Shown here piece by piece: positions 1 through 7,650 of a DNA stretch of 16,528 nt (position 1 is its first letter; each line of letters starts with the position of its first letter). The stretch is taken from NCBI GenBank assembly GCA_023488865.1, contig JAMDDG010000333.1, forward strand, positions 742 through 17,269, given 5' to 3'. The notes beneath the pieces were generated by a model. The model searched no databases and was not told where the DNA came from. It was given only the letters and a program-made list of their open reading frames with translations. This stretch comes from Bacteroidota bacterium (lineage in GTDB: Bacteria > Bacteroidota > Bacteroidia > Bacteroidales > Prolixibacteraceae). The position numbers and the translations under genes are program-made.

Positions 1-410
1 TGGTTGGTTTATCGATCCGGTTGTTTGTCGTTGATTTATCCCCGTTAGGGAAAGATGACCCCAGTCTGATAGGGTTCAGAAAGGCATTCATTAATGCAAA
101 AATGATAGAGCGAAGTGGTGAGGAGGAGCTGATGGAGGAGGGATGCCTCAGTATTCCGGGGATTCACGAAGAGGTTTACCGAAAGAACTTCATCAGGATT
201 CAATACCTTGATCCGGATGGCAGCGCACACGAGGAAGTTTATACCGGTTATACTGCCAGGGTTTTGCAACATGAGTACGAACATTTGGATGGGATCCTGT
301 TTGTTGACCACTGCTCTCCATTAAAAAAGAGGTTGTTGAAACGAAAATTGAACGATATTTCCAAAGGTATCACTACAGCAACCTATCGGGTTAAAGTTCC
401 TAAATTATAA
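1..410 (+). CDS. def: Peptide deformylase, C-terminal part (5' end outside the window)
   Basis: Removes the formyl group from the N-terminal methionine of nascent proteins in the cytoplasm, using a metal bound by one Cys and two His. The frame is open to the left edge (codons from base 3), so the start and motif I (GxGLAAxQ) are cut off; the visible part begins just after it with IRLFVVD. Motif II, EGCLSIPG, with the metal-binding Cys, is encoded near 140-163, and motif III, HEYEHLDG, with the HExxH metal site and catalytic Glu, near 269-292. The C-terminal basic stretch (KKRLLKRKLND) is typical of bacterial deformylases. A TTG at 21 could be taken as a start, but it lies inside the conserved core and is not one. 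Identification is by family motifs and is secure; only the N-terminus is missing. Confidence 0.96.
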   Translation, partial: VGLSIRLFVVDLSPLGKDDPSLIGFRKAFINAKMIERSGEEELMEEGCLSIPGIHEEVYRKNFIRIQYLDPDGSAHEEVYTGYTARVLQHEYEHLDGILFVDHCSPLKKRLLKRKLNDISKGITTATYRVKVPKL

Positions 411-432
411 TCCTGTAAGAGAAAAGCCCCAA

Positions 433-468
433 ATTTTGGATTTTCGATTTTGGATTTTCGATTTTGGA
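433..468. repeat. Heptameric tandem repeat, about five ATTTTSG units
   Basis: Five consecutive 7-nt units alternate ATTTTGG and ATTTTCG from 433 to 467. This can also be read as 2.6 copies of a 14-nt unit. It starts 22 nt after the deformylase stop in the deformylase-comEC intergenic region. It makes no obvious hairpin and encodes nothing. It is probably a slippage-prone simple repeat; a function is not evident. Confidence 0.8.
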
Positions 469-610
469 AAAGGGGAACGGGATCTTCCGTTGTTTTTGGG
501 ACAAATAACCAAAAGCTAATAACCTGAAGTTATCCGGGAAAAACAATTTTAACACGCTTCATTTCTTATTCTTGCCTGAATGCTGTAACTTAGGGTGAAT
601 AACCCCTCAC

Positions 611-2710
611 ATGGTTCGTCCTGGTTTACAGTTGGCAAACGCCCCCTTTCTTCGCCTGCTTGTTCCACTCTGTTTGGGTGTAAGCTTGCAGCAAAACAGT
701 ATGCTCTTACATCCGCTACGGATGTTGCTGTTGTTTTTTTTGATTTTGATCCTCCTCTTGCTTTTTAGAAAAGTATCGTTTTATCGTCAGCCATTTTGGG
801 GACTCCTGCTTTTGGTGGCCATCCTTGTTTTTGGCATTGTTCGTGTCAGGCAACAAACAAAGAACTTCCCTATCCTGCAAAAGGAGCAATATTTTGTAGT
901 ATTGGACGATTATCCGATCGAAAAGGCAAAATCCTTTCAGGTCGTTGGTCAGCTGATCAATTCCCGGCATAAAATTTTGGCCTATCTTTCAAAAACATCC
1001 GGGATAGAAAGAGCCAAACCGGGCGATATTTTTTGTTTCACAGGAAAACCGGAACTGATCATAAACGAGGGCAATCCATTCGAATTCGACTATCGGGGCT
1101 ATTTGAATAACAAAGGAATTGGCTATCGGATATTTTTGAAAGAGGACCAATTTTGGTTTTTAAATGGCCATGAGCTGCTGAATATCTCCCGTCGCGCCCT
1201 GATCTTCAGGTCCAGATTGATTGAAATTCTGGAGCGGTCGGGAATCAGCCGCGAAAATGTTCACCTGATTGCTTCCATCTCATTTGGGGCAAGGGATGAG
1301 GTAGACAGGGAGACGATCCAAAGTTTTACCAATACCGGTGTGATCCATGTCCTGGCTGTTTCTGGCATGAATGTAGGATTAATCTATGTTATCCTCAATT
1401 TTCTTTTTCGCTTTTTGAAAACCCGAAGGGACGGATTCTTCCTCCATACACTGATCGTGCTTTTCGGTATCTGGGGTTATGCATTGGTTACCGGGATGTC
1501 TGCTTCAATTTTGAGGGCAGCCATGATGTTCACATTTGTGGTAATCGGCACAACATTTCAACGCAATTCAAATATTTTCAATTCCCTGGCTGTTTCTGCC
1601 TTTTTACTGATCGCCTGGGACCCGGCGATCATCCGGGATGTTGGTTTCCAGTTGTCGTATGCTGCTGTGTTGTCCATCGTTGTGGTCCAGCCATTTATAT
1701 ACAAGCAACTCTATTTTAAAAGCTGGATGTTCAGCCAGATATGGCTACTGCTTTCTGTTACTTTTGTCGCGCAGATAGGTACCCTGCCGTTTACCCTGCA
1801 TTATTTTCATCAGTTTCCGGTCTATTTCTGGCTGGCAAATATGGTAGTTATTCCCTTGGTATCCCTGATCCTCTATCTCTCTTTTGTGGTGCTCTTTCTC
1901 TCCATTTTTTCCGGCTTCCTGACTTCTTTATGCGCATTAGCACTCGACTGGGCAGTCGGGTTGGTCCTTTACACGGTCAAGTTGGTAGAAACGTTTCCCC
2001 ATGCAGTTATCAAGGGATTGTATCCCTCGTTATTTCAGGTTTTACTCGTTTTTTTGATGGGGTATTTGTTCTACCGCTATGTTAAAGTGAGAAAATCGAT
2101 GTTTCTGGCAGGGGTCTTGTTATCTGCGATTGTATTCACACTATCAGCTGTTATTTGCTCTTATCAGCAGTTGACAAGGGCAGAAATCATCTTTTTCAAC
2201 ATTCCGGGTACGAGAGCGCTCGCTTTGACCAGCGGGAGAAAAGTGACCGTGTTGTACGATCACTGCGAAAATGCATCTGAGAGGCTCGCTTATTATTTGA
2301 AACCCTATTTGGGTGAAAGGGGGATCGGGAAGGTTGAAACGTATCGATTATCAGATTCATTGCGGTTGGCGGAACGCGAAACCGATATTACCGGAAATTT
2401 TATTTTTTTCAAAGGAATCAGGCTTTTTGTGCAGCCAATTGATGAAAGGGACCAACAAAAAGTGGATCCTTCTCTTTGCGCGGATCTGGTATGGTTGGGT
2501 CAAAAAAAAGCGGGGCAGATTGATCTCTCAAACTTCCCCGGATCTAAAACAATCCTTTACCGTTCATCGGGAGGCAAAGGGGAAGATATGACAAAAAATG
2601 CCGCAACTGCGCTTTTAAATATGAGAAAATCAGTTCAGTTGAAAATCCAATCGGCCCTACCGGGAAGCCCAAACAGGATATTTTGTGACTATTTCAATCA
2701 GACCGACTAA
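611..2710 (+). CDS. comEC: ComEC/Rec2-family competence membrane protein
   Basis: Inner-membrane channel protein family that carries single-stranded DNA into the cytoplasm during natural transformation. The 699-residue protein has N-terminal hydrophobic helices (about 10-50 and 61-78). A soluble DUF4131-like region (about 90-185) contains the NPFEFDYRGYLNNKGI stretch typical of the family. The multi-helix Competence domain (about 220-500) carries HVLAVSGMNVG near 246-256 and SASILRAAMM near 297-306, both hallmark segments. The C-terminal 160 residues sit where other ComEC proteins have a metallo-beta-lactamase domain, but no HxHxDH motif is visible. The ATG at 611 is the first start in frame; no strong Shine-Dalgarno is present, as is usual in Bacteroidota. 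The stop is 2 nt from the stop of the convergent neighbour. Family assignment is firm; whether this organism is naturally competent is unknown. Confidence 0.93.
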   Translation: MVRPGLQLANAPFLRLLVPLCLGVSLQQNSMLLHPLRMLLLFFLILILLLLFRKVSFYRQPFWGLLLLVAILVFGIVRVRQQTKNFPILQKEQYFVVLDDYPIEKAKSFQVVGQLINSRHKILAYLSKTSGIERAKPGDIFCFTGKPELIINEGNPFEFDYRGYLNNKGIGYRIFLKEDQFWFLNGHELLNISRRALIFRSRLIEILERSGISRENVHLIASISFGARDEVDRETIQSFTNTGVIHVLAVSGMNVGLIYVILNFLFRFLKTRRDGFFLHTLIVLFGIWGYALVTGMSASILRAAMMFTFVVIGTTFQRNSNIFNSLAVSAFLLIAWDPAIIRDVGFQLSYAAVLSIVVVQPFIYKQLYFKSWMFSQIWLLLSVTFVAQIGTLPFTLHYFHQFPVYFWLANMVVIPLVSLILYLSFVVLFLSIFSGFLTSLCALALDWAVGLVLYTVKLVETFPHAVIKGLYPSLFQVLLVFLMGYLFYRYVKVRKSMFLAGVLLSAIVFTLSAVICSYQQLTRAEIIFFNIPGTRALALTSGRKVTVLYDHCENASERLAYYLKPYLGERGIGKVETYRLSDSLRLAERETDITGNFIFFKGIRLFVQPIDERDQQKVDPSLCADLVWLGQKKAGQIDLSNFPGSKTILYRSSGGKGEDMTKNAATALLNMRKSVQLKIQSALPGSPNRIFCDYFNQTD

Positions 2711-2712
2711 AA

Positions 2713-3327
2713 TTATTCCAGCAATATCCCTTTGCCCTGTCTGACTATTTCAGCCTCTCCCGAAGTACAATCTACTATGGTTGAAGGATGGTTGTCGCCA
2801 TACCCTCCATCAATCACCAGGTCTACCTGGTTTCCGTATTTCTCCTCAATCAGTTCCGGATCGGTAATATATTCCAAAACAACGTCATCGTGGTGTACCG
2901 AAGTGGATAAAACAGGATTGCCAAGTTCTTTTACAATTGTCCTGATAATATTGTTGTCCGGAATCCGGATACCAATATTCTTTTTGGAGTTTTTAAAAAG
3001 TTTGGGAACGTTTGAATTTGCCTGTAGGAGAAAGGTAAATGGCCCGGGCAGGTTTTTTTTCAATAGCTTGAAAATTCCATTTGAAAAAGGTTTGCAGTAG
3101 TTGGAAATCTGGCTTAGATCGTATAAGATAAAAGAGAAATCTGCTTTTTCAGGTTTGACATTTTTTATTCTGGCGACCCGCTCTACCGCTTTTGATCTGG
3201 TAATATCACAACCAATTCCGTAAATGGTATCTGTGGGAAAGATAATTACAGCGCCATCCCTCAACATTTCAACAATTTTGTCGATCTCCTTCTGATTGGG
3301 ATTGTCGTTGTAAAGCCGGACAAGCAT
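2713..3327 (-). CDS. YrdC/Sua5-domain protein, YciO-like (threonylcarbamoyl-AMP synthase family)
   Basis: Family members make L-threonylcarbamoyl-AMP from threonine, bicarbonate and ATP for the t6A37 modification of ANN-decoding tRNAs. The 204-residue protein is one YrdC domain without a Sua5 extension. Visible motifs are PTDTIYGIG (31-39), PGPFTFLL (94-101), IGIRIPDN (118-125), PVLSTS (138-143) and PSTIVD (181-186). The stretch after AVERVARIK reads KNVKPEKADFSF instead of the usual KxRPxxKPL nucleotide-binding segment. Together with the DNPNQKEIDK start and the QVDLVIDGGY segment, this resembles E. coli YciO more than TsaC. So it may be a YciO paralogue with weak or different activity, or the only TsaC-type enzyme here; I cannot tell without the rest of the genome. 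The ATG at 3327 is preceded by an interrupted palindrome. The gene is convergent with comEC. Confidence 0.88.
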   Translation of the reverse strand: MLVRLYNDNPNQKEIDKIVEMLRDGAVIIFPTDTIYGIGCDITRSKAVERVARIKNVKPEKADFSFILYDLSQISNYCKPFSNGIFKLLKKNLPGPFTFLLQANSNVPKLFKNSKKNIGIRIPDNNIIRTIVKELGNPVLSTSVHHDDVVLEYITDPELIEEKYGNQVDLVIDGGYGDNHPSTIVDCTSGEAEIVRQGKGILLE

Positions 3328-3346
3328 GGGTTATTTTTTAGGTTTT

Positions 3347-3359
3347 TACCTTTAAGGTA
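3347..3359. promoter_or_regulatory. Interrupted palindrome in the leader of the YciO-like gene
   Basis: TACCTTTAAGGTA is a perfect 6+1+6 inverted repeat 19 nt upstream of the ATG at 3327 (minus strand). It could be an operator half-site pair or a small leader hairpin. No regulator is recognised, and chance occurrence in AT-rich DNA is possible. Confidence 0.3.
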
Positions 3360-3396
3360 GTAAAAATAACTTTTTTCAATATACTTTCGCCAGAAG

Positions 3397-3509
3397 AAGT
3401 GCCTAGAGTGCCTAAAGTGAGCTAAAGTGCCTATAGTTTTGGACTCCAGGCTTTTGTTTCATTAAGTACTTTAGTCACGTCAGATCGCTTTAGTCACTTT
3501 AGATCACTT
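3397..3509. repeat. Inverted array of degenerate 9-10 nt units (AAGTGnCTA type)
   Basis: The left arm, 3397-3433, reads as AAGTGCCTA, GAGTGCCTA, AAGTGAGCTA, AAGTGCCTA. The right arm, 3464-3509, holds the same kind of unit in reverse complement: TAGTCACGT, CAGATCGCTT, TAGTCACTT, TAGATCACTT. Both arms fall into roughly 19-nt super-units, and a 30-nt spacer (3434-3463) separates them. The arms could pair imperfectly into a cruciform or long hairpin. The right arm runs directly into the TTG start of the MATE gene, so this may be a small mobile repetitive element (REP/MITE-like) that entered the promoter region. There is no transposase here. Confidence 0.75.
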
Positions 3510-4954
3510 TGAAAATAAAGAATCTCACAGAAGGCCCGATCACTGGCCAGATCATCCGATTGACAGTGCCAATCTTAGGCACTTCATTTGTACAGATGGC
3601 GTACAATCTCACCGATATGCTTTGGCTCGGCAGGGTTGGAAGCAACGCAGTGGCTGCTGTGGGAATAGCCTCCTATTTTTCCTGGTTGGGAGTTTCGCTG
3701 ATGTTAATCGGAAGGATAGGCGCAGAGGTTGGGGTTTCGCAGTCGCTGGGTGCAAGGGATAAACCTAAAGCCGAACTTTATGCGGTTAATGCAGTAACCC
3801 TGGTCTTGGTGCTTTCAGCCATTTATGGAACCTTTACCTATCTTTTTGCACCCGGACTCGTCTCTTTCTTCCATATCGAAAACAGAACAGTCGAGTCTTC
3901 TGCGATCTCTTATGTCCGTATTATCTCAATCGGTTCGCTCCTTTATTATTCCAATCCGACTTTTACCGGGATCATCAATGGAACCGGAAATTCTAAGTTG
4001 CCCTTCAGGATCAACGCGATAGGATTAGTAGCCAATGTTATCATCAATCCGGTCCTCATTTTTGGTTTGGGCCCTTTCCCTAAGTTGGGTTCTGACGGTT
4101 CGGCCATAGCTACCGTTATTGCCCAGTCAGTTGTGCTGGGAGTTTTTCTGGCGACGATTGGAAGAGGTAAGAGTGCGCTGGGTAAAATCAGGTTGCGGCT
4201 TCAAATGAAAGCCGAATACATTAAAAAAATATTTAAGTTTGGACTGCCTGTAGCCCTGCACAGTATTCTTTTTGCCTCTTTTGCGGTAGCGCTGGCCCGT
4301 ATCATTGCTCCCTGGGGCGCAATGCCGATCGCTGTGCAAAGTGTGGGTGCGCAAATCGAAGCGCTTAGCTGGATGACGGCAGGAGGTTTCTCCACCGCGT
4401 TAGGAGTTTTTACCGGTCAGAATTATGGGGCGAAACGGTGGGACAGAATTTTTAAAGGTTATTTTACAACGATCTCCATTAGTGGAGCGCTCGGAATTGT
4501 AGTGACTATCTGTTTCTTAGCTTTTGGCAGGGAGATCTACACCCTCTTTTTTCACGAAAGCGAGGCCATTGAATTGGGCGTGCGTTATTTGTCAATTTTA
4601 GCAATCTCCCAATTCTTTATGTGTGTAGAAATTACGACCGGAGGCGTCTTTAACGGAGTCGGGAAGACAATCCCTCCTTCATTGGTTGGGATAACCCTCA
4701 CCGGATTGCGAATACCCTTGGCGCTATTTTTAACCCAACCACAGATTTATGGGGTTACCGGCGTTTGGTGGAGCATCACCCTTTCCTCCGTATTGAAAGG
4801 AGTAGTACTGTTTGGCTGGTTTTATTTCTGGATGAAAAATCATCCGGATTATCAGGGGCGCATGAAGAGAAAAATCGAATTTATCAGGATTATGCCTACC
4901 AGGATAAGGCAGGATGTTTTTGATACAAAAACGGAGACAGGGGATGAAAGTTGA
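3509..4954 (+). CDS. MATE-family multidrug/Na+ antiport efflux transporter
   Basis: Inner-membrane exporter of drugs or other organic cations driven by Na+ or H+ gradients. The 481-residue protein has about 12 hydrophobic helices in two homologous halves. It opens with the family's LTEGPITGQIIRLTVPI segment and continues with QMAYNLTDMLWLGRVGSNAVAAVG (about 29-52). The second half begins near 245 (FGLPVALHSILFASFAVALARI) and contains TALGVFTGQNYGAKRWDRIF. The start must be the TTG at 3509: an in-frame stop lies at 3500-3502, and the next Met (residue 30) would remove the conserved first helix. The TTG is formed by the end of the repetitive tract upstream, so native leader and start may have been altered. 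It overlaps the next gene by 11 nt. The substrate cannot be predicted. Confidence 0.92.
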   Translation: MKIKNLTEGPITGQIIRLTVPILGTSFVQMAYNLTDMLWLGRVGSNAVAAVGIASYFSWLGVSLMLIGRIGAEVGVSQSLGARDKPKAELYAVNAVTLVLVLSAIYGTFTYLFAPGLVSFFHIENRTVESSAISYVRIISIGSLLYYSNPTFTGIINGTGNSKLPFRINAIGLVANVIINPVLIFGLGPFPKLGSDGSAIATVIAQSVVLGVFLATIGRGKSALGKIRLRLQMKAEYIKKIFKFGLPVALHSILFASFAVALARIIAPWGAMPIAVQSVGAQIEALSWMTAGGFSTALGVFTGQNYGAKRWDRIFKGYFTTISISGALGIVVTICFLAFGREIYTLFFHESEAIELGVRYLSILAISQFFMCVEITTGGVFNGVGKTIPPSLVGITLTGLRIPLALFLTQPQIYGVTGVWWSITLSSVLKGVVLFGWFYFWMKNHPDYQGRMKRKIEFIRIMPTRIRQDVFDTKTETGDES

Positions 4955-5618
4955 AATTAAAGTGACCCAGGACGGATCACATACATTGTATCTGGAAAGT
5001 ATTGATGAACATTACCATTCCACTTTCGGGGCGGTTCAGGAATCGCAACATGTGTTTATTAAGGCTGGGTTTGATCTTTGTACCTCAACAGAGATCAGGG
5101 TACTTGAAATTGGTTTTGGAACGGGACTGAATTGCTATCTTACCCTCATAGAGAGTATGAGTTTGAATAAGACCGTGCATTACCATTCTGTCGAAAACAA
5201 CCCTTTGCCGGATGAAATATGGCAAAAATTGAATTTTGGGGCACATTTTCCGGCGATAGCTCCCGAACTGTTCTCCTCTCTTCACCGGGCGGCATGGAAT
5301 TGTGAAGTGGGGATTTTGCCCCGTTTTTTTCTTCACAAAATTGAGGCAAACCTGTTGCAGATGGATTTTAAAGATTTGCCTACTTTTGATTTGGTTTATT
5401 TTGATGCTTTCTCACCTGAAAAGCAGCCTGAACTTTGGGAACAAATTGTTTTTGAAAAGATCAGTTCGAAAATGAAGCAGGAAGGCATTCTGGTTACTTA
5501 TTGCGCCAAGGGCAATGTTAGAAGAATGCTTCAGTCAATAGGATTTCAGGTTGAAAGGATTCCTGGCCCTCCTGGGAAAAGGGAGATGATGAGGGCGAGA
5601 AAAGCATCATGTGGGTAA
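4944..5618 (+). CDS. mnmD: Stand-alone MnmD: tRNA 5-aminomethyl-2-thiouridine methyltransferase
   Basis: SAM-dependent enzyme that completes mnm5(s2)U at wobble position 34 of tRNAs. In E. coli this activity is the N-terminal half of the MnmC fusion. Here the 224-residue protein has only the methyltransferase (DUF752) domain and no FAD-oxidase domain. Visible motifs: SAM motif I LEIGFGTGLN (54-63), DAFSPEKQPELW (154-165), TYCAKGNVRRML (185-196) and PGPPGKREMMRA (207-218), all characteristic of this family. The ATG at 4944 was chosen because a GGAG lies about 8 nt before it and because the protein then starts in the family's usual place; a frame extension to 4914 is unlikely. Translation is probably coupled to the MATE gene, whose stop is at 4952-4954. 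Confidence 0.92.
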   Translation: MKVEIKVTQDGSHTLYLESIDEHYHSTFGAVQESQHVFIKAGFDLCTSTEIRVLEIGFGTGLNCYLTLIESMSLNKTVHYHSVENNPLPDEIWQKLNFGAHFPAIAPELFSSLHRAAWNCEVGILPRFFLHKIEANLLQMDFKDLPTFDLVYFDAFSPEKQPELWEQIVFEKISSKMKQEGILVTYCAKGNVRRMLQSIGFQVERIPGPPGKREMMRARKASCG

Positions 5619-5669
5619 GTCTTTGCGGCTACAAAAAAATTGAATTGTGACAAATTAAAGCGATAATAG

Positions 5670-6689
5670 ATGAAAAAATTGAGGTGGGGATCGTTTATTT
5701 TAGGAAGCCTTGTTGTATCTTTTCTGTTTGCCTGTTCAGGAAAGAAGGAGCTAAAATTATACAAGATGACAGGCGCAACTCAGGGAACATACTATGCAAT
5801 TACCTATTGTGCAGATAATAACGAAAACCTGCAGCCGGCCGTTGATTCTCTGTTGAGGCATTTCGATCAGTCGGTGTCGACCTATATACCCACCTCCCTG
5901 ATTTCAAGGATGAACAACAATGACACGACTGCCACTGCAGATCAGATATATGAAACGGTTTTCAAGAAATCGATGGAAGTTTCGGCGGCTACCGACGGCG
6001 CTTTTGATATAACGGTTGGACCGCTGGTAAATGCCTGGGGATTTGGCTTCTCAAAGAAAGCCAATGTCGATCAGGCAATGGTCGACTCTCTTTTGCCTTT
6101 GGTTGGCTACCGGAAAGTACAGCTTTTAAAGGGAAAGCTGATCAAAGCGGATCCACGGATACGGGTAGATTTTGATGCGTTGGCGCAGGGTTATACCTCC
6201 GACTGGCTTGCTGAATTTTTTGAGTCAAAAGGGATCCATGACTACCTGATAGATGTAGGTGGAGAGGTACTGGGACGAGGGCTTAAGCCGGACGGACAGC
6301 AATGGAGCGTAGCCATTGAGATGCCAGCCAAAAACTCGGAAGATGAGCGTAAGGTCCAGACCATATTATCTTTGAAGGATAAGGCTATCTCAACTTCAGG
6401 AAGTTACCGAAAATACTACGAACTGAACGGATCGAGGTATTCGCATTTTATCGATCCGTTCACTGGTTATCCTGTTAAGCACAGCCTGTTAAGTGTTTCA
6501 GTGTTAGCCAGTGATTGTATTACCGCGGATGCGTATGCAACTGCTTTCATGGTAATGGGTTTGGAAAAATCGAAAGTTTTTCTGGTTAATCACCCTGAAA
6601 TGCAGGCCTATTTTATTAGCGACGACCAGAAAGGAGGTTTTGCCATCTATTATACACCCGGTTTTGAACAGTTGTTAAAGAAAAATTAA
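5670..6689 (+). CDS. apbE: FAD:protein FMN transferase ApbE, lipoprotein
   Basis: Attaches FMN covalently to Ser/Thr of target flavoproteins (for example NqrB/NqrC or RnfG subunits) on the outer side of the inner membrane. The 339-residue protein starts with a lipoprotein signal ending in the lipobox LFAC, with Cys22 as the lipidation site. ApbE motifs in order: ATQGTYY (36-42), GAFDITVGPL (110-119), DFDALAQGY (167-175), DVGGEV (195-200), TSGSY (242-246), HFIDPFTGYPV (259-269) and DAYATAFMVMG, with D287 and T291 at the Mg2+-binding positions. All key residues seem present, so it is probably active. It follows mnmD after 51 nt and may share its transcript. No Nqr or Rnf genes are in the window, so its targets are elsewhere. 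Confidence 0.95.
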   Translation: MKKLRWGSFILGSLVVSFLFACSGKKELKLYKMTGATQGTYYAITYCADNNENLQPAVDSLLRHFDQSVSTYIPTSLISRMNNNDTTATADQIYETVFKKSMEVSAATDGAFDITVGPLVNAWGFGFSKKANVDQAMVDSLLPLVGYRKVQLLKGKLIKADPRIRVDFDALAQGYTSDWLAEFFESKGIHDYLIDVGGEVLGRGLKPDGQQWSVAIEMPAKNSEDERKVQTILSLKDKAISTSGSYRKYYELNGSRYSHFIDPFTGYPVKHSLLSVSVLASDCITADAYATAFMVMGLEKSKVFLVNHPEMQAYFISDDQKGGFAIYYTPGFEQLLKKN

Positions 6690-6760
6690 TACCCCCATAA
6701 ATAGGTAGTTAAAGATAAATAATTTAGGCTTCATCCTATGTTTATGAATTGAAAAATAGT

Positions 6761-6768
6761 TATCTTCG
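6761..6768 (+). promoter_or_regulatory. Probable Bacteroidota -7 box upstream of the FKBP gene
   Basis: TATCTTCG matches TAnnTTTG at all but one position and is followed by CACC, a context often seen at Bacteroidota promoters. It lies 42 nt before the ATG. A partial -33 match (GTTTA, 6740-6744) is 16 nt upstream, so the spacing is short. It suggests the FKBP gene is transcribed independently of apbE. Confidence 0.4.
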
Positions 6769-6810
6769 CACCTTTTAGAATAAACATTCAATTACTTATA
6801 GAAATCAGTT

Positions 6811-7551
6811 ATGCAAATTAAAAATTTACTTTCCCTAATGGTAGCCGGTTCTATTGCGCTGGTATCATGCAACACAACCAACCTTTCAAATACTAAAGTT
6901 AGCCTTAAGAGTTCGGCCGACTCGGCAGCTTATGCGATTGGGGTGGATTTGGGCAACAACATCAGGAAAAACCTTCCTGAAGCTCCTGGCGGCAAAGAAC
7001 TTAATCCGGAAATTATCCTGCAAGCTTTCGCCACCATCATGAAGGGTGACTCAGGCCTGATAGCCTCAGCCAAAGCAGGCGCCGTTACCCAGGGATATTT
7101 TATGAAAGCGCAGTCAGTAGAAGGCAGCAAAAATAAAGAAGCAGGTCAGAAATTTTTGGCAGAGAACGGAAAACGTGCCGGCGTTACCACAACGGCATCC
7201 GGTCTTCAGTACGAGGTCCTGAAAGCAGGCACCGGACCGAAACCGACTGCCCAAAATACAGTTAAAGTTCATTATCACGGAACGACGATCGACGGTAAAG
7301 TATTTGACAGTTCAGTGGATCGTGGCGAACCGGTTACGTTCGGGGTAAGCCAGGTGATCAAAGGTTGGACAGAAGCCTTGCAATTGATGCCTGTCGGTTC
7401 AAAATGGAAAATCTACATTCCATCTGAACTGGCATATGGTGAGCAAGCTGCAGGTCCGAAAATTAAGCCTAATTCTGTTTTAATTTTCGAAGTCGAACTG
7501 CTTAGCATTGAACCTACTCCTGCTGCAGCAACGGCCCCTGCTACAAAATAA
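6811..7551 (+). CDS. FKBP-type peptidyl-prolyl cis-trans isomerase, Mip/FkpA-like lipoprotein
   Basis: Catalyses cis-trans isomerisation at Xaa-Pro bonds and assists folding of exported proteins. The 246-residue protein has a lipoprotein signal with lipobox LVSC (Cys20), so it is likely anchored to a membrane facing the periplasm. Residues about 35-130 resemble the helical FKBP_N/Mip dimerisation region (DSAAYAIGVDLGNNI onward). The FKBP_C domain spans about 145-235. It contains VHYHG (Y155), FDSS (F165, D166), the active-site VIKGW (182-186), and the ELAYGEQAAG and NSVLIFEVELL segments. A short Ala/Pro/Thr-rich tail follows. The ATG at 6811 gives the complete signal peptide. The gene has its own candidate promoter and a strong hairpin terminator downstream. 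Confidence 0.94.
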   Translation: MQIKNLLSLMVAGSIALVSCNTTNLSNTKVSLKSSADSAAYAIGVDLGNNIRKNLPEAPGGKELNPEIILQAFATIMKGDSGLIASAKAGAVTQGYFMKAQSVEGSKNKEAGQKFLAENGKRAGVTTTASGLQYEVLKAGTGPKPTAQNTVKVHYHGTTIDGKVFDSSVDRGEPVTFGVSQVIKGWTEALQLMPVGSKWKIYIPSELAYGEQAAGPKIKPNSVLIFEVELLSIEPTPAAATAPATK

Positions 7552-7592
7552 TAAATCGAATTTATTGATAAAGAGGCAATAACCTCTGGAAC

Positions 7593-7629
7593 AAAACCCG
7601 GAACAGATGGACCTCATCTTCCGGGTTTT
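7593..7629 (+). terminator. Intrinsic terminator after the FKBP gene
   Basis: AAAACCCGGAA (7593-7603) pairs perfectly with TTCCGGGTTTT (7619-7629), an 11-bp stem with a 15-nt loop, and the stem itself ends in four T. It lies 42 nt after the FKBP stop and 22 nt before the DUF3127 start, so it separates the two genes, though some read-through is possible. Confidence 0.8.
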
Positions 7630-7650
7630 GCTTCTTGAAAAACCAAAGCT

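Noticed and set aside
433..468. Repeat tract considered as a CRISPR remnant
   Set aside because: The units are seven bases long and contiguous, with no spacers and no cas genes.
3397..3509. Repeat tract considered as a CRISPR array or as a transposon end
   Set aside because: Units are only 9-10 nt and mostly contiguous, and no transposase or clear target duplication is visible; kept only as a repetitive element.
4914..4943. Earlier TTG/ATG-like start for mnmD at 4914
   Set aside because: The ATG at 4944 has a Shine-Dalgarno and gives the normal family N-terminus.
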